A stretch of DNA of 64,000 bases from Candidatus Poseidoniaceae archaeon. GTDB lineage: Archaea; Thermoplasmatota; Poseidoniia; Poseidoniales; Poseidoniaceae. Every line of letters starts with the position of its first letter. Position 1 is the first letter of the stretch. The position numbers and the translations under genes are program-made. The stretch covers positions 1 through 64,000 of the forward strand of contig JAPKCS010000002.1 in NCBI GenBank assembly GCA_028822845.1, in the 5' to 3' direction. Shown piece by piece: positions 1-10,222 of this stretch. The notes under the pieces are model-generated. The model ran no database searches, was not told the origin of the DNA, and worked only from the letters and a program-made list of their open reading frames with translations.

Positions 1-2
1 AC

Positions 3-380
3 ATCCGCCGTGGTGACGTTGCTGGTTATACTGACAACGAACCTATGTTCGTTCGACATGACGAAACATTCGTCGGTCAAATTCAGCTCATGGACATTCC
101 AAAGGCTGTCTCCGTCGGTTACACACCTGTGTTCCACGCACACACCGCTCAAGTCGCTGTCCGCTTCCAAGAACTCCTTGAGAAGACGAACAAGGCTGGT
201 AAGGAAGCTAGTCCTTCCTTCCTCAAGACTGGTGACGCTTGTTTGATTCGATTCCAACCTAACAAGCCAATGGCAATTGAGCAAATGGACACCTTCCCTG
301 AACTCTCTCGCTTCGCTATCCGCGACATGGGTAAGACCGTGGCCGCTGGTGTTTGCTTGAAGATTGAGAAGAAGGCTTGA
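3..380 (+). CDS. tuf: Translation elongation factor 1-alpha (aEF1A), C-terminal part, truncated by window start
   Basis: Frame 3 is open from the window edge: IRRGDVAGYTDNEPMF...GDACLIRFQPNKPMAIEQMDTFPELSRFAIRDMGKTVAAGVCLKIEKKA, typical EF1A domain III; followed by S10 as in many archaea. Confidence 0.96.
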   Translation: MRRGDVAGYTDNEPMFVRHDETFVGQIQLMDIPKAVSVGYTPVFHAHTAQVAVRFQELLEKTNKAGKEASPSFLKTGDACLIRFQPNKPMAIEQMDTFPELSRFAIRDMGKTVAAGVCLKIEKKA

Positions 381-419
381 GTCTTCGACTGATATTGGTA
401 TAGAATTGGATGGGTCATT

Positions 420-749
420 ATGGCAGCAGTTACGATCATCAAACTCACTGGTCAAAACCACCGGGACATCGACCAAGTCGCTGGTCAAATAAAGGCTATT
501 TGTGACAATGGTGGTATCGCTCTACGCGGTCCGATCCCATTGCCTACACGTCGCTTGGTTGTCCCTGTTCGCAAGGCACCTGACGGTGAAGGCGTTGAAA
601 CATACGATCACTGGGAACTTCGTGTTCACAAGCGATTGCTTGAGATGGACATCACCTCCGGTAAGGATGAATCGGCACTTCGCCAAGTCACCCGTATCCC
701 AATTCCAGACACTGTGAGCATCGAACTCTCGATGCGATCTGTCAACTGA
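420..749 (+). CDS. rpsJ: 30S ribosomal protein S10
   Basis: 109 aa; GPIPLPTRRLVVPVRKAPDGEGVETYDHWELRVHKRLLEM...IPDTVSIEL is characteristic S10. Confidence 0.97.
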   Translation: MAAVTIIKLTGQNHRDIDQVAGQIKAICDNGGIALRGPIPLPTRRLVVPVRKAPDGEGVETYDHWELRVHKRLLEMDITSGKDESALRQVTRIPIPDTVSIELSMRSVN

Positions 750-849
750 GTTGTAACCAATACATCACAACAAAGCAACATGCCGTAAGGCTCGACACCA
801 TGTCACACAAACAGTATGATTGGTGCGAACACCGTTCGCATCATCAGCA

Positions 850-1905
850 TCAAAGTGATGCAGCTTCAGCCACGCCAGATTCGATTAACCAACTTGCAGA
901 GTCTTGATCGACAAAGTGGATGTCCCCAGCCTCGAGTGCCAGGGATTCACCAGATGCAGTGAGAATTGGTTCGGGGCTTGTCATCAAGACCCGTATTCGA
1001 ATCAGTGGTGCTTCAGGCTCCTTGGTTGGTTCGGGGGTCTGAACTTCAACTTCAACGGGTCCAGCTTCAGCGGGCGCATCTTCAAAAACATCGTCAAGCG
1101 TGATGGCTGGTTGCTTCGAAGGGGCGAGTTCCATTGCTGCTGCATGCTTCTTCGTCTCTTTTTGAGTGATGAAGTCCATCATCTCATCGTCCTCTTGAGG
1201 CGGAGAGGCAGGTGAAGCGGGAGCGTCTGGGATATCCTCGTCCACGTATTCATCCAAATCAGGCCATTCATCCGGTGCCATGAGGTGTTCTTCATCCACT
1301 TCGGAGTCAGGCAGGGGTTCTGGCCCCTGATCTTCGAACGCCAACGCAGGTGGAGGGCGTGTTGTGATGTTTTCATCGGTGAACGAATCAAGTTGCATGG
1401 TTCCCGGTGCATGAAGCGGTGGTAGAGTCAAGCCTTCACTGGCAAGTCCGTTCTGCATCGAGGACCAATCAAGTTCCATTTTGAACCGGTCCATAGCGAT
1501 TTGAACCGCATGGAAAAATGCCTTTTCGGCGGGGTCGTGTCGCTGCCAATCAAGGGCGGGCAATTCCTGGGCAGATCCTGCATGCTGGGCTGAACTCCGC
1601 AACGATTGTGAAGATACGTGTTGAACCACGGCAACGGTTCTTTTCCGGGCAAGTTCCGAAGCAATGTGCCGAATGTTTGCTTGACGTTTCTGGAGGTTTT
1701 GAAGCCGCATACCGGTGATGCCTTTCCTCAGCATGGATTGAATTTCCATGTCCAAGGTGTTGAGCAATCGCTTGACCATTGACCAAAAGTCTTGACGAGG
1801 TAACACCACTGGCATATGGCGGGTCGACTGGAGCCGGTGCGTCGAAAACAACTGTTCTTCAACCTCACGCGACTGAGCGCTGTCAAGGTTGCCGTGTGTT
1901 GACAT
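850..1905 (-). CDS. Probable archaeal GINS (Gins51-like) replication factor with long acidic/proline-rich central linker
   Basis: N-terminal helical region (RQANIRHIASELARKRTVAVV...DPAEKAFFHAVQIAMDRFKMEL) and C-terminal B-domain-like IRIRVLMTSPEPILTASGESLALEAGDIHFVDQDSASWLIESGVAE resemble archaeal GINS; separated by ~130 aa of low-complexity acidic sequence. Confidence 0.65.
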   Translation of the reverse strand: MSTHGNLDSAQSREVEEQLFSTHRLQSTRHMPVVLPRQDFWSMVKRLLNTLDMEIQSMLRKGITGMRLQNLQKRQANIRHIASELARKRTVAVVQHVSSQSLRSSAQHAGSAQELPALDWQRHDPAEKAFFHAVQIAMDRFKMELDWSSMQNGLASEGLTLPPLHAPGTMQLDSFTDENITTRPPPALAFEDQGPEPLPDSEVDEEHLMAPDEWPDLDEYVDEDIPDAPASPASPPQEDDEMMDFITQKETKKHAAAMELAPSKQPAITLDDVFEDAPAEAGPVEVEVQTPEPTKEPEAPLIRIRVLMTSPEPILTASGESLALEAGDIHFVDQDSASWLIESGVAEAASL

Positions 1906-1989
1906 CAGCCAACGGTACGGGCGACATACTTTGAACCCTTCATTGCCATTGTCTCAATCATCAAGCGCGTTGATTCATATCGAATGGCT

Positions 1990-2009
1990 CACCTCGCGAT
2001 AGCGAGGTG
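1990..2009 (+). promoter_or_regulatory. Perfect 8-bp stem-loop overlapping the Shine-Dalgarno of the downstream 2133-aa gene
   Basis: CACCTCGC-GATA-GCGAGGTG; 3' arm contains GAGGTG (anti-16S match) 7 nt before ATG at 2017. Confidence 0.6.
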
Positions 2010-2016
2010 GTCTTGA

Positions 2017-5000
2017 ATGGACACAGAAGAGCGCAAATTGACCAAAGAATGGAACTCCATTGGTTCCTGCTTTGCGTTTGTTCTGTTGATGCTTCTGTCC
2101 AGCCTTAGTCCTGTTGTTGCGGGTTCAGAAGTACCAACTTGGGCGCAAGAAGAAAACCCTCATGGCACGGGTCAAGCCGATTTCATCCCACAACAAAACA
2201 CCACTTCGGTCGAAGCGGTTGTTGAAGGGGCTTTGAGCGTTGCTTCCAATCGGACCTTCACTGGAGGTTCCGTCTCCTTAGCGCCATTGTGGTCCTCAGA
2301 ATCTACCAACGGGACCAACTTTGGCGTCCATTCCTCCAATCAGTGGAACGGCACGCATCAGCAAACCAATGGCATCGGACACGGAGGGCAATTGACCTTG
2401 GCCACGGAAGCCTCGCTTGGAACAATCGCCCATTTCGAAACAACGGTTCCTTCTCCATTAGGCTGGATGGGTGTCGGCGAAGATCACGAAGCATGGGCGG
2501 TTGTTCAGCCAACAATCCAACCGTTGATTTCACAATCCAGCATGATGCTTCCAACCAATGGTTCGAATTCGTTGAGCGCGCTCTCAACCCGCGGTCTTGG
2601 CGACCTCGGTCCCGAGATGTCGGGGTGCATACGTTCTCCTGCCTATGATGCTCCAACATTCATCAACAATTACACCCTTTCATTCCAGCATTGGCTGGCC
2701 CTCAACACCAACGATGCGGCGTGGGTCGAAGTGCAAACGGCTGCAGGAACATGGGTCGCCATACCTCCATTGGGCGGCTCGAATGGCACCACCTCACTCC
2801 CAGGGGCGCCAGCTTCTGTTTGGAACGGGGAGACTCCGCAATGGTCGAACGCCACATTCACTCTCGATGCACACCTTTCACAGCTTCAGCCCACCGTCGA
2901 AATCCGATTTTGTTATGCAACGGATTCGACCATTGGTCACCGAGGTGGATGGTTCATCGATGGCATGATCTTGGAAAACCAGGGTGATGTTCCAGGCGCT
3001 TGGTTCCATGGCAACCTCTCCGGCGATTACCTTCCGAACGCGGAGGGGCAACTGGCCCTTTCTGCAGACTTAACCAACCACACTGGAACGACGGTGGAAT
3101 TGGAAATCTCCTCCAACTGGGACATTGAAGGCGGATCAAAGGATCACCTCACGGTATGGATGTCTCTTGACAATGGTTCCACCTACGCCCCCATCTCCAT
3201 TTATTCGGGCCATCCAAGCAATGGAGCAATCTGTAACGGCGTTTTCTTCAATGGTGCCGATTCAAACGATGAGTGGTGCCCCATACTCTACACCCTCCCA
3301 TGGAATCAAACCAGCCCCCAGAATGCAAGCAATGTGCTTTTCCGTTTCTGGGTCCAAACCGACGGCCAGAACAACTTCGGCGGGACTGCTTCGAGTGGAT
3401 GGGAAGGCATTGCCATCGATGATGTCAGCATCTGGGTGAACCGCGGCAGCCCCAGCCAGAGCAAAACCACCCTCGCCAATTTCAGCAGTCTACCCAGTCA
3501 AACCAATGGTTCACACGACGGTTGGCTCACCTACCTGCCCACGCATGCCAACCAATGGCAGTGGACGGCAACGCTTGGCCACAATGGCCCAACCTCTCAA
3601 ACTGAGGACTTTGAAGTCAGTTTCAATCTCCCCGCAGGTTGGTCCCTCGATGCAAGCACAAACCGCCGATGGGAAGTTGGTGCAACATCAAACGCATCAG
3701 GTTTCGGTCCCGGGCAATGGCATTCTGGAGCCATGGGGGCAGGCATCTATCTTGACGATGAATACCGCAACGACATGTTGACCCACCTTTACACCCCTGA
3801 ATACAGCTTACCAGTGAACTCCACTGCTCGCTTGACGTTCAGAAGTTGGGTGTGCACGGAGGCCAGTTGGGACGGCGGGGCGGTTTCGATATCCACCGAT
3901 GGCGGGAAGAATTGGTGGTTCATACCCCCAACACTGAATGGATTTCACGATCAAATATCAACCGTGAACAGCAATTCGCCTTTGTTTGGCGAGGGCATCA
4001 TCGATGGTTCCAATGTCCCAGGTGGTTGTCACCAAGGCAACCGAGGCTTCGATCTGAAGACGTTCGATGTGTCGAATTTATCTGGGTCCCAAGTGCGAGC
4101 CCGTTTCACTTTCTTTTCTGATCAATTGATCGAACTGGATGGGTGGTACATCGATGATGCAGGCATCGAAATCGATGTCTACGAACCTGAAGGGACGTGG
4201 GTTTCTGAACCATTGTCGCCTCATCCGATTTTCGGGTGGGGCCAAGTTGACGGTTTTGTCACTCAACCGGAAAACACAACGATCCACTTCGATGTTTTGG
4301 ACGCAAACGGGACGGTTTTAGACGGGTATGCAAATCGCTCGCTGCCAATCCTTCTCGCACTGGATAAAGAACGCCACCCTTCGCTGCATTTACGCGTGCA
4401 CCTCACCTCGAATCAAACCCTGCTCACGCCCTCAGTTCAACGCCTCACCGTCGGTTCCGTTAGCTACTATGATGCCTACCACCACAAACTCTCTCCGTTT
4501 TCAGGGGTCGGTCTAAACGCCCTGAGCATCGATCAAGAATCACAACTTGTTGCTGCTTCAGCAGTCTCTTTGTTGTGGACCTTGGAAGCCGTGTGCCCAT
4601 TCCAGAGCATTGTCCTCGAAACCTATGGGGACAACCTATCGGCAAATCACCCTGGCTTTTCGCTCGATGCTTGGACTTACAGCCCCCTGGATCAACCAGT
4701 GGTGCGTAGGCTTCTTACTCGAACATCCACACCAAGTTTCACCACGCCATTGGCCCTTTCATGGGGTGCAGGAACTGCTTCGAATGGCTTCACCTTCCAA
4801 CCACAGTGTTCCTTAGAACCACATGCACCCGTTCTAACATTGGGTGACACCACCGCCCTGTTTGATTGGCCAATCGGTGGAGCTAACCAGAGTTTTGGAC
4901 TCACCCGAGGCCTCCACGCGTTCAATGGCAGTCAGACGGGCTTCTTGCCAGCAGTCAATGGCTCGTTGGAAGTGATGCAGAGTGGAAATCAAACCGCCGA

Positions 5001-8000
5001 ACTGTCTTGGCTCATGCCAATCAACGCCCCCTACTTGCCCGCACAAATGGCATACGATGTCCAATTCTTAATGGAGGTCGAAAACACGGGCACTGGCGGT
5101 TCAATTGAGGTTCAGCAAGGAGGTCCGAGTGTTTCGGTGCCGGCACACACCTCGACAGTTCATCATCGCGTGACCCATTCAGCAACATGTGTTCCAAAGG
5201 CGCAAGGAGCCACAGCTCACCTTGGATCATGCAGTCTTTCACTTGTGATGAGTGGTTCATTCAACGTAAGGTTCAGCCAAGCAGTGATCGTTCCAGCACA
5301 GCAGAAGATTGTGAGTGTTCTTTCTGATGAGGTGTTGAACAGCGTCATGAACGAAGTAAAAGCCGTCAATGCTTCATCTCCTGTTGTCATTCCACTCCAT
5401 GTCACGACCCAATTCGGGGCGGTTGCCGTCAACCTCACAGCGTTGAGTCAACCCTTGCTCGTGGACCGTATCTTGCCGATTGCACACCAACGCTGGCTGC
5501 CTGAACAATCGGTCGTGTTCCACACACAACATTGGCGGGGTGATGCAAACGAACCCAGTCAAGATGCCCCGGACATTACATCGATTGAGTTGATGTTGTC
5601 ACCCACCAAGCATCAAGCCGATGCACTTGTCCACCTCGAAATCATCGATGCTGATTCAAGCCCTCAATTCCGTCAACTGGGCGGTGCGGCATACGCCCAG
5701 ATGTTGTCGAACCTCTCAAGCATCACCTGTGGCCTGAATGTGTGCAATGTCACATGGGCGATTCAAAGCACATGGGATTTCGATGACATCGATGATGTTC
5801 ACGTCCTTACACATGCCACTGACACCAATGGTCTCGCGACCGGTCCCGCTCATCAATACAGGCAAACCGTGTTCAATGAAGTTGAGAACGATTTGGAAGT
5901 TGTTGACTTTGTCGTCTTCGACAACACGCAACGTAACCTCAACGATTGGTCTGACCCACAATGGCCATTCCATCTGAACGCCAGTCAAAGTCTGGTTGCA
6001 TCGGGTGCTGTTCGCTTCGAAGGCATAGCCCAATCCTATGTGGGCCAAGAAGAGGCGAGGGTGCGAATTGAAGCCCAAGCCGTGCCACCCGCCAACATCA
6101 GCGGCGGGGCCAACGAATGGATTGGCACACCAGTGCTGTGGTCCGAATCATGGTTTGTCGAAGTCGATGCGAACGGGGCCTTCTCGATTCCAATCGCCTC
6201 ACCGTCGGTTGAAGAAGGCGTTCCCTCCGGCACCCGCATTCTCATCTCCCCTCACATTGAGCGGACTGGCCCAACCAACATTGATTCCAGCACAAGCCTC
6301 GACCACACTGCGCGTTCGAGCGATGTTCCTTTCCTCTATGATCGGGTTGCCCCCAGCACGATTTCACTCCTTGCTCTCGACCCCGGGGGCTATGCTTCAG
6401 CGGACAACCACGTCTGGATGAAAGGGCAAGATGTTGCGCTTCGCGTGACCCTTGAAGACGCTGAAGGGCTGGGGAATTCCCTTGTCCTCCACACGTGGTT
6501 AGAAGCGGAGGATGACATCAATCTGGATGGGGTCATGGACGCAAACGAATACACGACTCAGAGTGTGACCTTCAACAGCGGGTTGACCACCGCCATCGTC
6601 GATTTACCCCTCTTATCTTGGGCTGAAATCACCGGTGGAGCCTCTTCAGGAAGGGCGAGTGTGGTCATCAAAGCAGTCGACCTTGCTGGGAATCTGTTGG
6701 AAGGCGGGGGCGATTATGGTGAAGCACATGACTTGGGAACGGTGCATGTCCAAGAACGGTATGACACCCTTATCGACACTGAGACCTTGATGTTTGACGC
6801 CATGAATGGCAAGCTTCTTTTGGGCCATGAACACAAATTCAGCTTTTCCATAACGGATGGCAATGGAATCAATTCCCTTGATGCAATCGAGTTCGCTCTT
6901 CTTGGAAGACAACAGAGCACCTCCTGTTTTATCGAATACCAGCCCCGTTTTGATGAAACCGTGTTCGATGAGGCATGTTTTGAACTCACGCCCTCCGTAT
7001 CAATTGAGAAACAAGGTCTGCAACAAACATGGGTTGTGACAATCGCCTTCCGCCTCTCATGGGGGCTGATGGATTCGCCTCTTTCGATGGATGCCGTCCC
7101 ATCATTGAAGGTGTTTGATGAAGGGCAAGATTTGGGTTTGGGACTGTCGCGTTTGACTATTTTTGCTTGGAACATGACCTCAGCATTGGAAGTGCATTCG
7201 GTTCTCTTCCAAGACCTCACTGAACCGATTGGAGACACAACGGGAGATCATCTCTGGTTCCACCGCAATGACGTGCTCAGTTTGATTTTGACGCTGAACC
7301 ACGCCGACACCGATGTCCGGGCTGAACACGTACCAGCCACCCTTTTGATCGACCTCGTTCTTTCCGATGGGGAACGTTCACGAACCTCAAACCTCACGTT
7401 TGACGAAACTGGAGTTGCAGAAACCATGATCAACATCAGCGATGATGTGGTCAAGCACAACTCTGGGTTCATCGATGTAATCATCGACGGGGCGTTCCTC
7501 GTTTATGACCATCGTTTCAACTTCACAATCGATCAAAACTCGCCGCAACTCACCGTCCCCCCAGGGACTTTGGCGATGGTCGATTCCAACAAATTGGACG
7601 AGCAGGACATCATTGTCATCTTGAGCGACCAGGAAGGTTTGGATGAGGGACCGATCATGATGCATTGGCAATTCCGACGGGTCGGTGAACCTCTTCAGGG
7701 CAGCAACGGTTCGGCCCAAATCGAGAAATCGGCAGGCGAAGGGACCACGAACACCTATGCGGGCCAAGTGAACATACAACCATCCCCTTCGGTTGTGCTT
7801 GAACGCAACGACCGTTTGGAGGTGTGGTTTTCAGCGACCGACCGTGCAGGTCGGAACATAACAGGGTACGGAACCATCGAAGCACCCTTGTCTCCTTCAT
7901 TCAGATGGGTTGCTTTTGAACCTCGGTTTGACAACCTCGTTGTAACACCTTACCGCCCGGTGGTCGGTGAAAACATTTCGATTTTCGTTCGGGTTGCGAA

Positions 8001-8418
8001 TGGAGGACTGCTCCCCGGCAACATCACTGTGCAGCTGCAAGATGCTGACGGACGTATCCTTGAAGCCAACACAACAGAACTCGCACCAGGCACATGGGTG
8101 GAATACACTTGGAGTTTGGAAACATGGACCACTGGAAGGTTGGGTCTCGCTGTCGTCTTGATCGATGTGACAGGAACCATCCCCCTGCCGATGGGCGAAG
8201 TTCAAGCGAATCAGCAAACCAATAACAGAGGTTTAGACACCCTTGGATTTGCTGTTTTAGTGGTCTTCCTTGCCGCAGGTGTCCTCATATTCACCCTTCA
8301 TCGCCGTCAGGAAATCCTTGCCGAGTTCACACAGAAACAAGTGGACGCAGCCCTCATTGGCCGGAGTGAACCGCCCCCTCGACCCAAAGATTTGGATGTA
8401 CTTGATGAAGAGCAATAG
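2017..8418 (+). CDS. Giant secreted, C-terminally membrane-anchored cell-surface protein (2133 aa)
   Basis: N-terminal signal peptide (SCFAFVLLMLLSSLSPVVAG); three GW.I.D-type MAM/immune-inhibitor-A-like motifs (GGWFIDGMILE, GWEGIAIDDVSIWV, LDGWYIDDAGIEI); CARDB-like segment near C-term (PVVGENISIFVRVANGGLLPGNITVQL); C-terminal TM (LGFAVLVVFLAAGVLIFTLHRRQ). Confidence 0.85.
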   Translation: MDTEERKLTKEWNSIGSCFAFVLLMLLSSLSPVVAGSEVPTWAQEENPHGTGQADFIPQQNTTSVEAVVEGALSVASNRTFTGGSVSLAPLWSSESTNGTNFGVHSSNQWNGTHQQTNGIGHGGQLTLATEASLGTIAHFETTVPSPLGWMGVGEDHEAWAVVQPTIQPLISQSSMMLPTNGSNSLSALSTRGLGDLGPEMSGCIRSPAYDAPTFINNYTLSFQHWLALNTNDAAWVEVQTAAGTWVAIPPLGGSNGTTSLPGAPASVWNGETPQWSNATFTLDAHLSQLQPTVEIRFCYATDSTIGHRGGWFIDGMILENQGDVPGAWFHGNLSGDYLPNAEGQLALSADLTNHTGTTVELEISSNWDIEGGSKDHLTVWMSLDNGSTYAPISIYSGHPSNGAICNGVFFNGADSNDEWCPILYTLPWNQTSPQNASNVLFRFWVQTDGQNNFGGTASSGWEGIAIDDVSIWVNRGSPSQSKTTLANFSSLPSQTNGSHDGWLTYLPTHANQWQWTATLGHNGPTSQTEDFEVSFNLPAGWSLDASTNRRWEVGATSNASGFGPGQWHSGAMGAGIYLDDEYRNDMLTHLYTPEYSLPVNSTARLTFRSWVCTEASWDGGAVSISTDGGKNWWFIPPTLNGFHDQISTVNSNSPLFGEGIIDGSNVPGGCHQGNRGFDLKTFDVSNLSGSQVRARFTFFSDQLIELDGWYIDDAGIEIDVYEPEGTWVSEPLSPHPIFGWGQVDGFVTQPENTTIHFDVLDANGTVLDGYANRSLPILLALDKERHPSLHLRVHLTSNQTLLTPSVQRLTVGSVSYYDAYHHKLSPFSGVGLNALSIDQESQLVAASAVSLLWTLEAVCPFQSIVLETYGDNLSANHPGFSLDAWTYSPLDQPVVRRLLTRTSTPSFTTPLALSWGAGTASNGFTFQPQCSLEPHAPVLTLGDTTALFDWPIGGANQSFGLTRGLHAFNGSQTGFLPAVNGSLEVMQSGNQTAELSWLMPINAPYLPAQMAYDVQFLMEVENTGTGGSIEVQQGGPSVSVPAHTSTVHHRVTHSATCVPKAQGATAHLGSCSLSLVMSGSFNVRFSQAVIVPAQQKIVSVLSDEVLNSVMNEVKAVNASSPVVIPLHVTTQFGAVAVNLTALSQPLLVDRILPIAHQRWLPEQSVVFHTQHWRGDANEPSQDAPDITSIELMLSPTKHQADALVHLEIIDADSSPQFRQLGGAAYAQMLSNLSSITCGLNVCNVTWAIQSTWDFDDIDDVHVLTHATDTNGLATGPAHQYRQTVFNEVENDLEVVDFVVFDNTQRNLNDWSDPQWPFHLNASQSLVASGAVRFEGIAQSYVGQEEARVRIEAQAVPPANISGGANEWIGTPVLWSESWFVEVDANGAFSIPIASPSVEEGVPSGTRILISPHIERTGPTNIDSSTSLDHTARSSDVPFLYDRVAPSTISLLALDPGGYASADNHVWMKGQDVALRVTLEDAEGLGNSLVLHTWLEAEDDINLDGVMDANEYTTQSVTFNSGLTTAIVDLPLLSWAEITGGASSGRASVVIKAVDLAGNLLEGGGDYGEAHDLGTVHVQERYDTLIDTETLMFDAMNGKLLLGHEHKFSFSITDGNGINSLDAIEFALLGRQQSTSCFIEYQPRFDETVFDEACFELTPSVSIEKQGLQQTWVVTIAFRLSWGLMDSPLSMDAVPSLKVFDEGQDLGLGLSRLTIFAWNMTSALEVHSVLFQDLTEPIGDTTGDHLWFHRNDVLSLILTLNHADTDVRAEHVPATLLIDLVLSDGERSRTSNLTFDETGVAETMINISDDVVKHNSGFIDVIIDGAFLVYDHRFNFTIDQNSPQLTVPPGTLAMVDSNKLDEQDIIVILSDQEGLDEGPIMMHWQFRRVGEPLQGSNGSAQIEKSAGEGTTNTYAGQVNIQPSPSVVLERNDRLEVWFSATDRAGRNITGYGTIEAPLSPSFRWVAFEPRFDNLVVTPYRPVVGENISIFVRVANGGLLPGNITVQLQDADGRILEANTTELAPGTWVEYTWSLETWTTGRLGLAVVLIDVTGTIPLPMGEVQANQQTNNRGLDTLGFAVLVVFLAAGVLIFTLHRRQEILAEFTQKQVDAALIGRSEPPPRPKDLDVLDEEQ

Positions 8419-8450
8419 TCAAGAACAGGAGGTCCGAGCGGAGAACACAA

Positions 8451-8532
8451 GCCGGGGTTCCCGAGCGGTCAAAGGGGGTGGACTCAAGATCCTCTGCGTA
8501 AAGCTTCGCAGGTTCGAATCCTGCCCCCGGCA
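8451..8532 (+). tRNA. tRNA-Leu (anticodon CAA)
   Basis: GCCGGGG acceptor pairs with CCCCGGC (8525-8531); long variable arm; GGTTCGAATCC T-loop; anticodon loop CTCAAGA; CCA not encoded. Confidence 0.93.
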
Positions 8533-8831
8533 TTAATCTCCCTAAAAACGCTGTACTGCGTTCGCTTAAAGTATGAGTGAGGCCCCTTTTTCTGAGGCAC
8601 TCTTCCGGCACAAAACAAGGTCGTTTTTCCGGTCCGAACAGGGGTGGAAATCCCCACTTTTTGTCAGCCGAAGGCAGGCCATATTCTGCACTCGACCTTT
8701 CTTCTAAGCGGAAATCCGATGCTGTGTTAGCCTCCACATTTTTGAAGGTGCATAGGCTGATTTGGATGGCAAAATTGACCGTTGAATGACGATGCAATCA
8801 GCGGGGTCGCACCCGTTCACTTGATGACGGG

Positions 8832-9902
8832 GTGGCGCCTGGTCGTTTCATGCGAGGCGTTGCTCTTCTTCTGGTTGGGTTGCTGGTGTTTGCACCGGCT
8901 GTGTCTGCATGTGAGACGGAAGCAGCAAATGCGCTGGCTGGCAAATTCCCTTCACCAACCGGAATCTCTCCTGACAAAGATGATTCAATCAGGGAAACCA
9001 CTCGACTGGCCGGCATCGGTCACGAAACAGCGCGTCATATGCTTTGGCGTGTTCTTTCCGGTGAACAGTTCACTGAACTTGAAATTGCTCAAGAAATCGA
9101 TCGGGCCATGGTAGAAAACGGTTCAAACGCAGAATGGAAGAGCTTCGATACAATTGTGGCCAGTGGCGCCAATGGTGCGATCCCGCACGGCGATCCAGAC
9201 AACAACGGGGCAGGACCAACGTTGGTTCAGGTTGGCGATGTCGTGGTGGTTGATTTGGGGGCACGCGTGAACGATTGGGTCAGCGACGTGACTCGAACAT
9301 ACATTGTGGGACCAACCACAAATGAAACAATTATCGAAGTCTATATGGCCGTTTATGATGCACAAAACCTCACCTTCCCAGTGATTGAAGCAGGTACCCC
9401 AGCGTGGTTACCTGACGACATTGCTCGAACCCATATCGAAGAACAAGGCTATGGAGAATACTTCATCCATAGTTTGGGCCATGGCTTTGGCATCTGCGTT
9501 CACGAACCTCCGTTGCTTTCTGGAGGGACAGACGACCCCCTGTTTGGTCTGTCATACAATGAACAACCCCTCGCTGTCTGGGATGCGATCACCATCGAAC
9601 CCGGGATTTACCTCGACGGTTGGTTTGGTGTACGAATTGAAGATGACTTCTTAGTCAATCAAGAAGGTCATGAATTCCTCACGGAATCACTCCCTCGGGA
9701 CCTGGACTGGTTCATGATTGAGATTGGAGATTACGAACCACTTGAATGGCACACTGGAGAATCAATGGCTGAAGAAGAGTCAATGATCTCGGAAGTGCTC
9801 CCCTCACCCGTGAGCGGATTGGAATCGATTTTGCTTCTCACACTGGTCGGCGTTGCCTGTCATCGTCGCAATGAGGACGAGTGCCTCATCGAGTTTGAGT
9901 GA
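8832..9902 (+). CDS. Exported M24-family metallopeptidase (aminopeptidase/prolidase-like) with C-terminal TM anchor
   Basis: Signal-like MRGVALLLVGLLVFAPAVSAC; M24 motifs VVVDLGARVNDWVSDVTRTYIV, HSLGHGFGICVHEPP, AITIEPGIYL, GVRIEDDFLV; C-terminal hydrophobic SGLESILLLTLVGVACHRR. Start may be ATG 8850. Confidence 0.88.
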   Translation: MAPGRFMRGVALLLVGLLVFAPAVSACETEAANALAGKFPSPTGISPDKDDSIRETTRLAGIGHETARHMLWRVLSGEQFTELEIAQEIDRAMVENGSNAEWKSFDTIVASGANGAIPHGDPDNNGAGPTLVQVGDVVVVDLGARVNDWVSDVTRTYIVGPTTNETIIEVYMAVYDAQNLTFPVIEAGTPAWLPDDIARTHIEEQGYGEYFIHSLGHGFGICVHEPPLLSGGTDDPLFGLSYNEQPLAVWDAITIEPGIYLDGWFGVRIEDDFLVNQEGHEFLTESLPRDLDWFMIEIGDYEPLEWHTGESMAEEESMISEVLPSPVSGLESILLLTLVGVACHRRNEDECLIEFE

Positions 9903-9905
9903 CGT

Positions 9906-10139
9906 TCACAACGGTGTTCGGATGCCCATGGCGCGCAAGACGCACCAACCTGCTCGAGCCTCAAAGATTGCAAAAGCACCACCAAAGAGTGCTCCTGCTG
10001 TGATCATCCACCAAACGGGCCCTTGAACAACGCCTGCAAGTGTGATGGCCCCGATGAAGACTCCACCGAGTGTCCCTATGATTCCGCTTTTGAGGCGGGC
10101 TGCTTTTCCTGCAGCATCGATGTTGCATACGAGGGCCAT
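9906..10139 (-). CDS. Small two-TM protein, DUF2892 / YgaP-TM-like
   Basis: 77 aa; N-terminal short amphipathic, two hydrophobic segments, and terminal GWCVLRAMGIRTPL resembling the CPLYxxLGInT end of DUF2892. Confidence 0.55.
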   Translation of the reverse strand: MALVCNIDAAGKAARLKSGIIGTLGGVFIGAITLAGVVQGPVWWMITAGALFGGAFAIFEARAGWCVLRAMGIRTPL

Positions 10140-10222
10140 GATTTCCCCTGCAGTTGAATCACTATATCAATGACTGTTTTCCAAAGGGGCGCCGTTCGTA
10201 AGGCAACAATGAGGTTTCAGAT

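Noticed and set aside
8354-8797. 147-aa minus-strand ORF (…MPGAGFEPAKLYAEDLESTPFDRSGTPACV…)
   Set aside because: Antisense translation across tRNA-Leu; this peptide type is a well-known false ORF from tRNA-Leu loci
8533-8831. Possible ncRNA between tRNA-Leu and the M24 gene (GGGGTGGAAATCCCCACTTTTTG hairpin)
   Set aside because: One weak terminator-like hairpin; no recognisable C/D or H/ACA box pattern or other support
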